Part shown: positions 11,401 to 22,700 of the stretch, piece by piece
Position numbering within the stretch: position 1 is the first letter of the stretch
Layout: every line of letters begins with the position of its first letter
DNA from: Hypomesus transpacificus
Lineage: Eukaryota > Chordata > Actinopteri > Osmeriformes > Osmeridae
Length of the DNA stretch: 64,000 nucleotides
NCBI RefSeq assembly: GCF_021917145.1
Contig: NW_025813858.1
Span: forward strand, 33,154 to 97,153
Direction of reading: 5' to 3'
The notes under the pieces: model-generated
What the model was told of the DNA's origin: nothing
Database searches by the model: none
The model's input: only the letters and a program-made list of their open reading frames with translations
Position numbers and translations under genes: made by a program

Positions 11401-12559
11401 TGGGAGATCCTGCGATTGTTGAGGAACGTTTTGATCTCCTCCTTCACCAGGTTACTGTCCCTCCTGCAACACCGAGCATCACACAGTCACAACATGCACT
11501 TCCTGTTTCTTAAGAATCCCCACGAGTCCACTACAGTAAAAAAAGAGTTTTCCCCCAAAAGGGCCAAAACGTTTATAGCCATTTGAATCTCTAAAGTTCC
11601 GTTGTGGCCCAGCAGAATCTAACATGGTCTGTTTCCTTCCTTCCCTAAACACTCGACCCACATTCGTCACGCTAACTGAGAATAACCCCGTCTCTGGGGA
11701 CACTTCCTGTCCTGTGATGTTATTATGGTCTCCATGTCTCTGCACACTTTTATGGCCCATTTGTCTTCCTTCAGTCTAACCTGAATACCCATAATATGCA
11801 TCTTTTTCTTTTACAAAGTGTGTATCTTGCTATTTTTATATTGTAAACTATGGCTACTTTATTATTTGTTTTTTCTAAATCCCCTTAGTACTAGTTTTTT
11901 GTACTAGACTTTGTACCTTTAGTATAGTTAGACCACATATTTAAGATTCCTAAATGTTGAATGTATGCACCTTCCTGCCAAAGTAAATTCCTTGTCTGTG
12001 CAAAGAAGGTGATTAAAACCCTTTGTGATCTACCCTTTTTGCTCTATCCTTCTACGGTAAGCTTCCAGTTACGGTCATTATTATATTGTAATGTTACCAG
12101 TTATTGATATTTTTTCTTTTTTTCTCCTCACCTCATGTACTCCTCCACCTTCTCCTCCAGATCCCAGTCTTCCTCTCCCATGATGTCATAGCTGAACGAC
12201 CTTTGAACTCCGACCCCCGGTGGGTACTGGGGCGGGGGCGAGGCTTCGTAGCTGTTGCTAGGAGACAGCGAAGCGCCATCCAGGCCAGGGGTCTGCGTGG
12301 TGGCGGAGGCCAGAGAGAGGGAGGAGGAGGAGGAGAGGGAAGAGGAGGAGGAGGGTGCAGGGGCCGTGGCCGGGGTAGGGGTGGTGTTTGAGGGGGCGGT
12401 GTGCGGGTCAAAGTATGGAGGCCGGTGGTCTGGTTCCAGGCGCTCCAGGGACTCCAAGGCGTGGATGATCTGGGGCTTGGTCATCCCTGAGAGGCGAAGG
12501 CGCTGGAGGAGATCGATCTGTTCTATGGTGTAGCGTGGCTCCACCTCACAACACTCCAT
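6635..12559 (-). CDS. hmbox1-like: homeobox-containing protein 1-like (HMBOX1/HOT1 family) transcription factor
   Basis: The eight coding exons, in transcript order, are 12559-12132, 11463-11378, 10931-10821, 8958-8814, 7741-7659, 7325-7230, 7014-6896 and 6781-6635. Phases agree throughout and give 404 residues; the human protein has about 420. An in-frame TAA at 12571-12569 supports the chosen start. The N-terminus (RYTIEQIDLLQRLRLSGMTK) is the HNF1-type motif. Exon 1 also carries a Ser-rich low-complexity tract. Exons 2-3 encode the POU-specific-like domain (KEEIKTFLNNRRISQAIVG). Exons 4-6 encode the long atypical homeodomain, from RRGSRFTWRKE to recognition helix VYNWFANRRKEMKRR. The acidic tail ends TVDEE. 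Family members are nuclear DNA-binding proteins, and human HMBOX1 (HOT1) binds double-stranded telomeric repeats. It looks more diverged than a plain ortholog, so it may be a second paralog. Confidence 0.93.
7461..7613 (+). mobile_element. LINE-type 3' tail fragment, copy A
   Basis: The segment contains GTACCTTTAGTATAGTTAGA, then CACCTTCCTGCCAAAGTAAA, and ends GCGAATAAAACTC...GATTCTGAT. This resembles the 3' end of L2-like LINEs of fish. A second copy is at about 11906-12030. Both lie in introns of the homeobox gene. The family name is inferred from the tail only. Confidence 0.5.
8408..8492 (+). repeat. (CA)n and (CCCA)n compound microsatellite
   Basis: A CA run of about 40 bases is followed by interrupted CA and then seven or so CCCA units. 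It is intronic in the homeobox gene. Confidence 0.9.
8634..8780. mobile_element. Tc1/mariner-type MITE with TA flanks
   Basis: The left end CAGGACTGTGCAAAAGTC and the complement of the right end TAGTACTGTGCAACAGTC form terminal inverted repeats. TA dinucleotides lie just outside at 8632-8633 and 8781-8782, matching the TA target duplication of Tc1/mariner elements. The element is 147 bp and has no coding capacity. It lies 34 bases downstream, in transcript direction, of the end of a homeodomain exon (8814). Confidence 0.65.
9368..9601 (-). other. candidate extra or alternative coding exon of the hmbox1-like gene
   Basis: This stretch of 234 bases (78 codons) is open and starts after CTGAAG and ends at CAG/GTAAAG. 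It enters and leaves in the same phase as the flanking exons 10931-10821 and 8958-8814, so it could be included or skipped without a frame change. The predicted insert is Gly/Ala-rich (GTGAAGAAGAGA), contains WGRQRELLMHLLPWY and ends in an AQTQ repeat. Direct joining of the flanking exons restores the family sequence NSPGATLSM, so the main form probably lacks it. Confidence 0.4.
10934..11255. repeat. purine/pyrimidine minisatellite adjoining a splice acceptor
   Basis: Imperfect repeats of GGTGGAGGAAGAGGAGGAGA on + span about 320 bases. On the transcribed minus strand this is almost pure C/T and runs straight into the acceptor of the exon starting at 10931. The long open frames in it arise from the repeat and are not called. 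Confidence 0.85.
11906..12030 (+). mobile_element. LINE-type 3' tail fragment, copy B
   Basis: It matches copy A (7461-7613) over the TAGTATAGTTAGACCACATA block and the CTTCCTGCCAAAGTAAATTC block. It ends in a shorter, diverged tail. Confidence 0.45.
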
Positions 12560-12606
12560 CCTGGCATCTTAAGGGTTGTCATGGAAATACACGTATTATG
12601 AAAAGT

Positions 12607-12607
12607 C

Positions 12608-12635
<28 letters not shown>
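12607..12635 (+). repeat. poly(A) tract
   Basis: A run of about 29 A lies just upstream, in transcript direction, of the first coding exon of the homeobox gene. Confidence 0.9.
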
Positions 12636-12638
<3 letters not shown>

Positions 12639-12994
12639 TATTAAATTAACATACTTAATTGCATAACTCTGCGATAACACTATCAATAAACTGTCTAAAA
12701 AATAACCGCAGGCTATAGATTTGTCACAAATGTGGAAATACAACTATACTTTAATTCTTTTTGTAACAGTCAAGCGAGCTTGACTGCAGTGTCCTCTCAG
12801 AAGTATCGGTCATTTAAAGTCTGGGCAACTTTGGCACAAATTATTTGGCAGTCACGTCACACTACTCAAGTGCCAAATATTCAGTCTAAATATGACAGGC
12901 AGCATATTTCAACAAAATATGTTTACTCAACTGATACAACACGAACAAAAGTGCAGGGACTGTTTTGTGTGATTTGTTGGTTGCGGTACTGTAC

Positions 12995-13730
12995 CTGATA
13001 TTGCGGGTGACAGGCGACCCGAAGGTAGCGGTTCAGTGCGTGGGGTCGCAGCCGCTTGACACCACTGTCGCATGGTTTGGCGGAGCTGTGTAGCTAGTGA
13101 GAGAGAAGTGACGTGCTGCAGTACGGTGCACTCATTAGCCTGAGAAGCTAGCTGGCTACCTAGCTAACTATAAAAGTAACTCTGGCTAGATAAGTTAAGT
13201 TAGCTAAGCCAGTGTGCACGACAATATTATAAGCCAACGTTAGCTGGCTAGTAAACACAGCCAATTACAACGTTACAGTAGTCTAACTACCTAATCGTGA
13301 AGGTGGATGCACACTATTAGCCATCTAACTGGCTAGTAGCTAGAGTAGCTACTTTTGCTAGCTAGTCTAGCTACTAGCCCGTTAGCTAGACCGTTAACAG
13401 GATGCTATCCCCCTAGCGCCCCTCTGCCTTCTTACCTCCCGCTGTTGTGGTGGCAGTCTGCAGCCGGGTGGACGTGGAGCGTGGCCGGCAAAGCAGTCAG
13501 TGCACTGTCGGTAAAATACTTGTCTCTCCGATCGTGCACACCAACCCCGCCTTGGTTGCCTATTGTAGTCAATTAGCTAGCTAATGAAGGTGATCCTTGC
13601 AGGGTCACACAGTCCAGGCATGCAGCAGAGGAGAAACCGAGTCGGTACGTGGGGAGTCGGTCTCGATAATATTGACCCCTCACCCGCCACAGTACCGGTG
13701 TGGTGATCCAGGAAGTAGTTTATGAATTGC
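12995..13730 (-). promoter_or_regulatory. probable 5' non-coding exon and promoter region of the hmbox1-like gene
   Basis: On the minus strand a consensus donor ATATCAG/GTACAG ends at 12995, after CpG-containing sequence, and could be the end of a non-coding first exon. Farther upstream, 13140-13400 is filled with overlapping GCTAGCTA-like palindromic words. The exact transcription start cannot be placed by reading. Confidence 0.35.
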
Positions 13731-14320
13731 CAAGGAGGGAGACTCAAAACTTAAGCAAGAGCTTTGATACAAACTTTTGATTTCTAACTATATAGGCCAT
13801 AACTAAATTTTCCAAGATCTAAACCTATCGGTTTGGGGTCTTAAAACTTAGCCCAAGCCTTAAATCTGCATTCATTTTCAGTCAATTGAAAGCCTATGTT
13901 TGGTCATTAGCAATACATTATTCATCAATAGTTTTGCATGACCACAAGACACACACTCTTGTGTAGCCTACACTTCATGAGTGAATCACAGCTTGTTATG
14001 TAAAGCAGGCTACCATTCCTATCCCTGCTATATTGAACCAGTCTGTTTACCCACTTAAAGCCACACTGCTGCCCCTCCCTCCCTTATAACTTTGTTGGCA
14101 CTGATCCCAAGTATGAAACAGAGGCTGTCCTTGATTTGGCAGTGGTTAGATACATAGAGAGGCCACACCTGACAAATAAATTCACCCTAATGCAATGTAC
14201 GAAGAGGCAGCCGACTTACTGAGTAGAAAAGTTTTCCTAGAAAGTTTTGTGTTGAAGAACGAGCAATGTCTGTCACTGTTAGAGATATATAGGGGCTGAA
14301 AATACCAACACAACTACAAC
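13731..14320. other. spacer upstream of the first connexin
   Basis: This is unique A/T-rich sequence in the head-to-head interval between the homeobox gene and the first connexin. Connexin genes usually have a non-coding first exon, but I could not place one here with confidence. Confidence 0.35.
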
Positions 14321-15336
14321 ATGAACTGGGCTTTCCTGCAGGGTCTCCTGAGTGGGGTCAACAAGTACTCCACCGCCTTCGGCCGTATCTGGCTGTCCGT
14401 CGTGTTCATCTTCAGGCTCATGGTGTTCGTGGTGGCGGCGGAGAAAGTGTGGGGCGACGAACAGAAAGACTTTGACTGCAACACCCGCCAGCCAGGCTGT
14501 CACAACGTGTGCTACGACCACTTCTTCCCCGTGTCCCACACTCGTCTCTGGGCCCTCCAGCTCATCTTCGTCACCTGCCCCTCCCTCCTGGTGGTGCTTC
14601 ACGTCGCGTACCGGGACGGACGGGAACGGAAACGCCGTCTGAAGCACGGCGAGGACTGCGTCCCCATCTACGACCACACGGGGAAGAAGCGAGGAGGGCT
14701 GTGGTGGACCTACTTTCTGAGCCTGGCTTTTAAGTTGGTGGTGGATGCCGTGTTCATCTTCCTGGTGTTTTACATCTATGAGGACCCTTTCTTTCCCCTT
14801 GTGGTCAAGTGCTCAGAAGACCCATGCCCCAATGTGGTGGACTGCTTCATCGCCAGGTAAGCTGTTGTAATCGTCTTCTTGTTTTTGTCTTTCCTTCTTT
14901 TTGAGCGACTATAAGATGTAACTGACAGCTTGTTATTTGTGGTGTGATATACACAGTGTATGTATATATCTGTACATATTCGTAATGGGTGTATGTTCTC
15001 TCTGACTTCAGGCCCACAGAAAAGCGAGTGTTCACCGTGTTCTTGGTGGTGACCAGTTTCGTGTGCATCCTCCTCACCCTGTTGGAGATGGTGTACCTGG
15101 TGGGGAAGAGATGTGGGGAGTGCTGCAGAGGATCTCACCCTGGTCAAGGGCGATCCTCCGTCATGTCGACTGCCCCCTTGACCAGGAAGGACAGTTCGGT
15201 GTTGAACGGGCCAGGGCTGCAGAAAATGAAGCTGGCTGAGATGCATGATGGCACTGCTAAGAGTCAGATCTCTGCACCGCCCTACAGCCAGGAGTTACCT
15301 CCGGAGAAAGGTGTATGCTGTTCGGAAAGTCACTGA
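14321..15336 (+). CDS. beta-type connexin, Cx30.3/Cx31-like (coding region split by an intron)
   Basis: Two coding exons, 14321-14856 and 15012-15336, give 286 residues. Connexins form hexameric gap-junction hemichannels. The N-terminus [18 protein letters not shown] is close to GJB4. Extracellular loop 1 has C-x6-C-x3-C ([12 protein letters not shown]) and loop 2 has C-x4-C-x5-C ([12 protein letters not shown]). Four hydrophobic segments are at about residues 20-40, 75-95, 130-155 and 185-208, with a basic, Ser-rich cytoplasmic tail. The 155-base intron sits between loop 2 and the fourth membrane segment (IAR/PTEK) and begins GTAAGC; reading through it meets TAA at once. Vertebrate beta connexins normally have one coding exon, so the intron is unusual. 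AATAAA lies at 15478-15483. The fish symbol is uncertain. Confidence 0.93.
14857..15011 (+). other. intron inside the connexin coding region
   Basis: It starts GTAAGCTG and ends CTCTCTGACTTCAG, with a pyrimidine-rich 3' end. It interrupts an Arg codon (AG/G). The neighbouring connexin at 18079 has the same [10 protein letters not shown] junction uninterrupted. Confidence 0.85.
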
Positions 15337-15477
15337 CCCCTTCGTTTAAAACTGTGTGTGGCTATGTGAATGACTTATTAAAACAAACTTAAATGTTTTG
15401 TTAAGTGTATGATATGTATTGTTTACTACAGTTTTTTCATTTGCATACAGGATTTCTTTTTTTTTATTGTAGTTTCA

Positions 15478-15483
15478 AATAAA
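15478..15483 (+). terminator. poly(A) signal of the first connexin
   Basis: AATAAA lies about 140 bases after the stop codon, followed by T/G-containing sequence. Confidence 0.65.
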
Positions 15484-18004
15484 GCCTCATGTTTCTGAAT
15501 TTTAAACTTTGTGAATTACCTGTTTCAAATCCCATTTCTACAACCACATATTCTACAACTAATAATAATACTGAATTAAATTTCCAAGGCGCCTTTCTCG
15601 GCACTCAAAGACACCGTACAGAGGTTCAAAAAACATTAAAAGCAGCAGAAAAATAAAGAATACCACAACATTAAAAACAACAGAAGGAAGCAATGCAATT
15701 GACATTAAATGGAAAAAGCAGTTTTACAGAGATGTGTTTTGAAATGGGGAAATTAATCTATATTTATACTGCATGTCCCCATATGCAAGTGATACGATAA
15801 CATTTTACATTTAGTCATTTAGCTTAAGCTGTTATCCAGAGTGAGTTACAGTAAGTACAGGGACATTCTCCTGAGGCAAGTAGGGTGAAGTGCCTTGCCC
15901 AAGGACACAACGTCATTTTGCATAGCCAGGAATTGAACCGGCAACCTTCCGATTAGTAGCCCGATACCCTAACCGCTCAGCCATCTGACTCCCCTTAAGG
16001 TTCAATAAGACGGGGATGTGGACGGCCCAGAGACAAAATGTTCATGCGCTCAATAATCTGGATCATTTTCTCATTGCTCATTGAACATTTCACCAACTAG
16101 TCAGCAATCAGAATCAGAATTCTTTCAATTACCGGATTCGTTCAATTACCGGATTCTTTCAATTACCATTCAACGAATGCTGAGACAAGCATGTAGGCAT
16201 TTAAATGGACCTCACTGGGGAAAAGCTAACCCAACACAAGTGTACTGTACACAAAATTGAAGCCAGTATTTGAATTTTCAAGTCAACCAAGTCACATATT
16301 GAATCAAGATAAGGGCACTGAAAGGCCTTAATTTATTGCACATGTGGGCAGTGGAGAACAGGGAGTGGCGATTAAGGACGAGTACAGTGACCACTCCTAA
16401 ACTGGCAATTTAAAAGTATTCCACACCCATATCTGTCGTCTCTGCCAGCCTGCGATTGGGTAACAGTGGCTGTTCATGTGAGAGAACTGGTGTGGTGGGG
16501 TACATCCCTCCCTCCCAGAAAACAGCACACCTCATTCTGAAAAAAAATGACTCAAGCATTGATAACCTCCAAATCTGCTCTCTGTTGGATTGTAATGCTG
16601 TTTCTTTATGAATCCATATCTTCGTATCTTGGCTTCCTGGGAGTTTCCTGTTTGGATTTCAGTTGAATCTTTTCATTTAGTTTAATCTCTGTTTGGAGAG
16701 AGGGAGCTCTTGGGTGCCACCGAAACTAAGCTAGCGTGTGTCGATCAGAGGTGCAAGCAGTACCGATCGACTGATACCAAACTCACCCACCGGGAAAAGC
16801 TGAAGCTCTGTTACCATAACAACCCCACCTTTGCCTGCGATTCAATGCAGACATTCATAGTTAGTTAGAGAAGGCTCACCAGGCAAGAAGTGATAGGATC
16901 CAGCCAGTCAATCACAGTTTGTCTCTGATCTGCAGGTATCTACAGATCACCCTGGTCTTAGACGGGGTGACAGGAAGCTCGGCTGAAGTTCTGTCTGAGG
17001 CAGGGCTGATAGGACCAGTGTGTGGGAGTGTGGATCTCTGTGAGGTGTGTGGGAGTGTGGATCTCTATGAGGTATGTGACCTATGTGAGGTGTGTTAGAA
17101 AGGTGTTGCCGAATTACGGCTTTAAGAAACCTTTGAAAACGACAATCTTATCAGTCTATTGTGTGAACAACTAACACAAGTCATTACGAGCTGATAAGAT
17201 TTCAGTAGTATACCCATGTGCAATTTTTATTTTATCCGAACGGATGTCAAAACATGAAAGACCACACCTTTGAATATGACCCAGAGGTCCAGTGCAAAGA
17301 CAGTCACACCTGACTGGGGTAGGAGAAGTTAAGACGTAGTATATCTTGTTTCAATCCGGTTTTATTTTCATTTGGTCCACAGACATCTGAATATGGACAG
17401 TGGAGGACACTTGACAGACTAAGTATGAAAACGACTGATAATCACTCATTTGCATTTTAATTCCAACACTTTTTCCCTTTGAAGCTGATTTCAACCAATG
17501 GAAAAATAAGTTTGCTCTTAAGAGTTTTTTCAAGTGTCATGCAATCATATTTCTGGAAATGTTTTCATTCGTGTAGTACATATGTGTTTCATTCTGTAGT
17601 GTAGAGCACTTGATGAGGGCTCCAAGGGCAACGGTTTTGATTAAATATTAAAGGACACTTTCTTCAAAGCAACCACTCATGAAAAACACTTCAAGAGAGT
17701 AAGTGGGGGTGAGAAGTGATTTAAAGACTGCTGGGATCAGAGGAGAATAGCAAACAAACATCTTTATTCTAAATTCTATATTTACGTTGACGTTGGCCTA
17801 CAGTAACACACAGGAGTTCATTTGAAGTTAACGCATACTCTAAACTCTTTTTATGGTGCATTATTTAGGCCATACTGCAAGTTCTTGCTTTCTCTTAGTT
17901 GCTGCTTCTAAATTTGGTTTATCACCCAAAACATTTTGTTTTATATTACCTAGATATCTGAAATTCTCGCAGCAAATAAACAAATTATCTTTTATTTTCT
18001 TCAG
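15484..18004. other. spacer between the two connexin genes
   Basis: This 2.5 kb spacer holds one SINE copy (15803-15994). It also has a 17-base TTCAATTACCGGATTCG direct repeat near 16116-16165 and a 28-base GTGTGGGAGTGTGGATCTCT duplication at about 17022-17075. It presumably includes the promoter of the second connexin. No coding exon was recognised. Confidence 0.5.
15803..15994 (-). mobile_element. tRNA-derived SINE copy 2
   Basis: It has the same organisation and orientation as copy 1, with A-box-like TGGCTGAGCGG and B-box GGTTCAATTCC on the minus strand. The tail region is slightly diverged (agcttaagctgttatccaga on +). Confidence 0.75.
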
Positions 18005-18078
18005 GTTTCTGAAATCAAAGACTAGCATCTCATTGTTGAAACTTTAGAGGTGAACGGAGAGGATTCGGAACTGCCCTC

Positions 18079-18780
18079 ATGGACTGGTCCAAGTTCCAGG
18101 GCCTCCTAAGTGGGGTAAACAAGTACTCCACGGGCTTCGGTCGTATCTGGCTGTCCGTCGTCTTCGTCTTTAGGGTCATGGTGTTCGTGGTGGCAGCGGA
18201 GAGGGTGTGGAGCGACGACCAGAAAGACTTTGACTGCAACACCCGCCAGCCAGGCTGCACCAACGTCTGTTACAACTACTTCTTCCCCATCTCTCACACT
18301 CGTCTCTGGGCCCTCCAGCTCATCTTCGTCACCTGCCCATCGTTCATGGTCGTTCTTCACGTGGCGTACCGGGAGGAGCGCGAACGCAAGTATCAGGCCA
18401 AACACGGCAACGACGTCCATCTCTATGACAACCCTGGGCAGAAGCACGGAGGGCTGTGGTGGACCTACCTCCTCAGTCTCTTCTTCAAAACGATTATCGA
18501 GGTGGCCTTCCTCCTCTTGCTGCACCTCATCTACAACAACTTTGACATGCCGCGCCGCGTCAAGTGCGACATGAAGCCGTGTCCCAACATGGTAGACTGT
18601 TACATCGCACGGCCAACAGAGAAGCGCGTCTTCACCTACTTCATGGTAGGAGCGTCGGTCATCTGCGTGGTCCTCAACATCAGTGAGATCTTCTACCTGA
18701 TGGCCATGCGGGGTCAGAAGCTCAGTCACAGGGGCAGGCTCCGTACCTCCAGGGTAGCGTGTTCGGAGCAAAGATCATAA
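18079..18780 (+). CDS. beta-type connexin, Cx31 (GJB3)-like
   Basis: The single coding exon gives 233 residues starting [20 protein letters not shown]. Loop 1 has C-x6-C-x3-C ([12 protein letters not shown]) and loop 2 has C-x4-C-x5-C ([12 protein letters not shown]). There are four membrane segments and a short basic tail ([15 protein letters not shown]). The sequence is near GJB3 throughout ([32 protein letters not shown]). A strong acceptor (TTTATTTTCTTCAG) at 18004 lies 74 bases before the start, indicating a spliced non-coding first exon as usual in this family. The gene is in tandem with the first connexin and most of the body is near-identical in pattern, so the two are likely ancient tandem paralogs. 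Products of the pair could form homomeric or mixed gap-junction channels. Confidence 0.95.
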   Translation: MDWSKFQGLLSGVNKYSTGFGRIWLSVVFVFRVMVFVVAAERVWSDDQKDFDCNTRQPGCTNVCYNYFFPISHTRLWALQLIFVTCPSFMVVLHVAYREERERKYQAKHGNDVHLYDNPGQKHGGLWWTYLLSLFFKTIIEVAFLLLLHLIYNNFDMPRRVKCDMKPCPNMVDCYIARPTEKRVFTYFMVGASVICVVLNISEIFYLMAMRGQKLSHRGRLRTSRVACSEQRS

Positions 18781-19052
18781 GTGCTGTGGGGTCCCAAAGA
18801 CTGCGATGCGTGAGGTAAACTGCAGTCAAGCCAAAAGTGCCGTAAATTATTGTAAATAATGAGTTAAAGAAGACAATGACTTTTAGCCGATGTGCGGCAT
18901 GTAACCTGAATTAGCTAATTGGCCTATCAATTATTCATGTGAACGTTTTAAAGCCTACAGAAGCGTACAAGCAAAGTTTTGAATACCCTGACAGTAGCCT
19001 ACCATACAGTACCATACAGCCTGCATATTGTCATGTCAAGTCATGTTCACAC

Positions 19053-19058
19053 AATAAA
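19053..19058 (+). terminator. poly(A) signal of the second connexin
   Basis: AATAAA lies about 270 bases after the stop codon. Confidence 0.5.
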
Positions 19059-19163
19059 CAGATAAACAAAATATTTTATTCCACTGTTTTGACTCTTGCC
19101 CTCAACTTATCTTTGCCATACTTTAATTGCCAATGTAAGTATAGAGCTGATTTGCAATCATTA

Positions 19164-19193
19164 TTCTCCAAGCATGAAAAAATGCTTGGAGAA
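19164..19193. repeat. perfect 12-bp inverted repeat
   Basis: TTCTCCAAGCAT and ATGCTTGGAGAA are separated by six bases (GAAAAA). It lies just beyond the connexin poly(A) signal. Confidence 0.8.
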
Positions 19194-19778
19194 AAAATAC
19201 TAATAATATAGCCTACATCAGGTTATTAGTTAATTTTTACGTGGTGATTATTATTGACATTTTAAAAAACTATTAATCGCTTTATAGGATATTCAATATC
19301 CTATTGTTACATCTGAGCTCACCTGAGCTGCTGCGATGATCTCATTTCCCGACGGGGGGCGCTAGTGTTCCATTAAGAAAGCAGAGGATCTTCCAACCAC
19401 CAACTTCACTCCGGTTCCTCAGTTCTTGAAATAAAGTTATTTAGATTCCAATAACTAGTATTTATAACACTGTATCAGGGGAAAACCTACAGAATTGTTC
19501 TTTTTGACAACCAGACCTACAAAGCGGTTCTGCAAAGAGGAATTTGAATTAAGAAGTAAACTGAAAAACGTCATGGGGGGTTGTAGGCGGTAGTTAACTT
19601 ATGTTTGTAAATGAGTGCACCTGTGGGCGGTCCAGTCCACCTAAAACCAGTGCAATCTTCATTCTTCAAGAGCAAGCCAGGCCAGCCAAACTCCGAAGCA
19701 TAGGCTACACATAGCCTAATCGAAATCACTAGCTGCCTGTGTGGATGATGAATTAATCCGGAAACCAAAAGATCCATT

Positions 19779-22700
19779 ATGGCCAAGACAGGTAAATAAA
19801 TGATGAAGGTAGCATATCTAAATTTGGACGTGGATGAGAACGCATGAATGAAATCACGAGTTGCTTACAGTTAGGTTGTGTAACTTAAGATATGCATAGA
19901 TCTGATAAAGCAATGGTATTTCTGGCAATATGATCAATATAACAAATATAGATTACACACTACGGTGGAGAGGGACAGCATCAATCTTGAGTCCGGGTCA
20001 CTTGCATGGGTGTGGACGGTAGACTCGTCAGACTGGTCAGACAAATTCGAACCCTGCAGGTTGTGACTTAACCAGCTGTATACAGGAATGAGAAGAATGC
20101 GAATGTTGTCTTTTGGGCTAAGAATAAAACTTCTCCTATGGGAATACCCACGCACACACACAAACAAACAAACACACTGGCTTGCCATTCATTAATCATT
20201 CATGAAACTGGTTTCAGTTGTCAACCTAACCCATAACTAGTTTGATCAAGTTTACACACATGCTTACAGTGTGTCTTATATCTGAAGGGTTGTGCATCAC
20301 GCTAATGCTGTGCACAGATACAGCAGCTGCCTTGGGGGCCTTGCACGTGTCCTGACGCTCTGTTCAGTGTGCTCCACAACCCTTGGTTGAACGATTTGTG
20401 CTTGACCTGTGGGAGGTGTATTCAGCTGATAATGATTAATAACAGTGACATCTCCACCGTGGTTTTAACCCCGAGTCTGTGTATCAGGTCAGTATGACAG
20501 GAATAGTTCATTTAGAGGACTTTGATCCTTGGGGAAACATGATGTTGGGTTAGAACAACTTCCACTGAGTCAGCCAAGTGCTTTCTGCTTCCCTCACGTG
20601 GATGCACTCAAGCATGCACGCATACAGGCTGCACAGCTTCTCACCAGGGTGCATCTCTGGGATTTATCTTTGTCAGGGGCATATCTTTTTCATATGTGGG
20701 TGTTTTTTTTTTTTATAACCGAGGCTGCAGCCTGGGGGCGGGGGAGGGGGGGACGGCAACATATTTCTTGTTTTCAGAAAGTGAAATGCCAGGTTTTATA
20801 TGAGGTAAAATGAAACCTAGGCCCCTGCCTCCATGATACCTCTCTATTTATCCCTATCTCTCTCTCCCACGCGCCCTGGCCCTCTCCTCCCCAGGTGTGT
20901 GCTGCTCCAGGCTGGACGAGCCCAAGGCTCTGATGAAGATGGGTCTGAGCATGGTGCTGCTGGGTCACGTCAACTTCCTGCTGGGGGCGCTGGTACACGG
21001 GGCCGTGCTCCGACACATCAGCCTGCACAAGGCCAGCTCCCCCGCACACGCTGTCTCCAACGTGATGGCCCTCACCGCTGGCCTCGTGGTGAGACGACGC
21101 GTCCCCCGCACGTCCCGCACGCCACATGTCCTGGGTTTTGTGGATGTTTGTTTCGTATAGTTGTGCGGCGTGATGTATGTGTTGTTGGTAAAGCCTGACA
21201 GATGGTAGATGGCAGCGTGCGGTTCTGACTTGAAAACTGTGTGGTTGATCTTTGCTTCTTTAGGGAGTGGTTGTTGGGATTCTGGCTGTTATCCTGTCTA
21301 AAAACACCAAGAGCAGAATGTTGGTGAGTGTTTCTCTTCTTCCTCTCCATCCATCTGTCCGTCTTGAAAGATTTACATGTAGTTATTTAGCAGACGTTCT
21401 TATCCAGTGTGACTTACAGTAAGTACAGGGACATTCCCCCCGAGGCAAGTAGGGTGAAGTGCCTTGCCCAAGGACATGTCATTTTTGCACGGCCGGTAAT
21501 CGAACCAGCAACCTTCTGATTACTAGCCCGATTCCCTAACCGCTCAGCCATCTGACTTAACGTAAATGTCTTCGAGTGGGAGTTTGTGGTACAGACCCTA
21601 AAGACACATTAAAGCACATAAAATTAACAAAACAACAATAATCCTTAATAATCATTAAGGTCATCTCTGTCTGCTTTCTTGTCTCTGTCTCTGTCCTTGT
21701 CTCCAGTAAATCTTTACTTCCTGCATGCTTTGATCTCCAGAAACTGGCTCCAGGTTTCTAAGCTCTGTGTCTGGGAATCCAGGCTGAGCACAAGGGATGC
21801 AATAGGCTGCTCTTTCTTTCTCTCTTTTTCTTTTTTCTTTCTTTGTCGTAATTATTCCCTAGTTTTTTGTTACTTTAGAGCTGTCCAGCAGCTCAGGCCA
21901 GTGATTTCACTGAGACTAGACAAACTCAAAGGAAACATCAAAGTTAACACGACACAGCGAGACTAGGCATGACAGCGCCTCCACTAACTGACATTTATAT
22001 GTAAGCTTCTTTGCAAAACTTGAGTATGTACTGACAGACACCTGTCTGTTTGTGTGTCTCTCTCTCTCTCTCTCCTCAGACGTGGTCGTTGTTGACCGTC
22101 AGCCTTGCCGCTGGTCTCCTAGCTGCGGCCTCTGTCGTTGGCCTCACCGTCTCTGTCGCGACCACTGTACATCAGGGTGGGCGGAGCTTGCTGACTCACT
22201 GCCGGTTCCCCGATGCCATTGGCTACTCCAGCATCACCAACGAGTGCCCCTTCGACCCCACTCGCATCCATGTAGGTCAAGGGGCGTGGGTTGGACATGT
22301 GTGAAGTAACCCTCACTCTGACAGCTCTGAGGCTGGGGCTGTCACATCCATCTGACTGACACACACCCACTTCAGTCAGTAGCACCTGTCACACGCACAC
22401 ACCGTGTGGATGCGTTGTGTCTCCCATACCGGCAGGGGTTTATTGAAGGGATGTTCTGGGCTGGGCCTGCTGCTGCCTGGTGGCAAAGTCGCCGACCTGG
22501 CCTTGTATTTCACCTCAGGGTCCCCTGCTGTAACCGTGGACGACAGGACAGGCTGTCACCTCGGTTTAGCCTCTCTGACTTGGAAACGCCTGCCTCAGCT
22601 TTTAAGCCAGGGCGCCGTGACGCGAGCTCTCGTTTCTCTCTGTCGGTGTTATTCTGTTGTCGATACTGTAACCCGGCGCAGGAGTCGCGTAGAGATCATT

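Larger units (their letters stand above)
18781..19778. other. spacer between the second connexin and tmem54
   Basis: It holds the connexin 3' UTR with AATAAA at 19053-19058 and a perfect 12-bp hairpin at 19164-19193. The rest is presumably the tmem54 promoter and 5' UTR. No other coding exon was seen. Confidence 0.5.

Noticed and set aside
12104-12533. Plus-strand Gly/Arg and Glu-rich frames
   Set aside because: Antisense of the Ser-rich coding exon of the hmbox1-like gene.
18106-18771. 221-codon open frame on the minus strand
   Set aside because: It is the antisense shadow of the second connexin, with no start context or similarity of its own.
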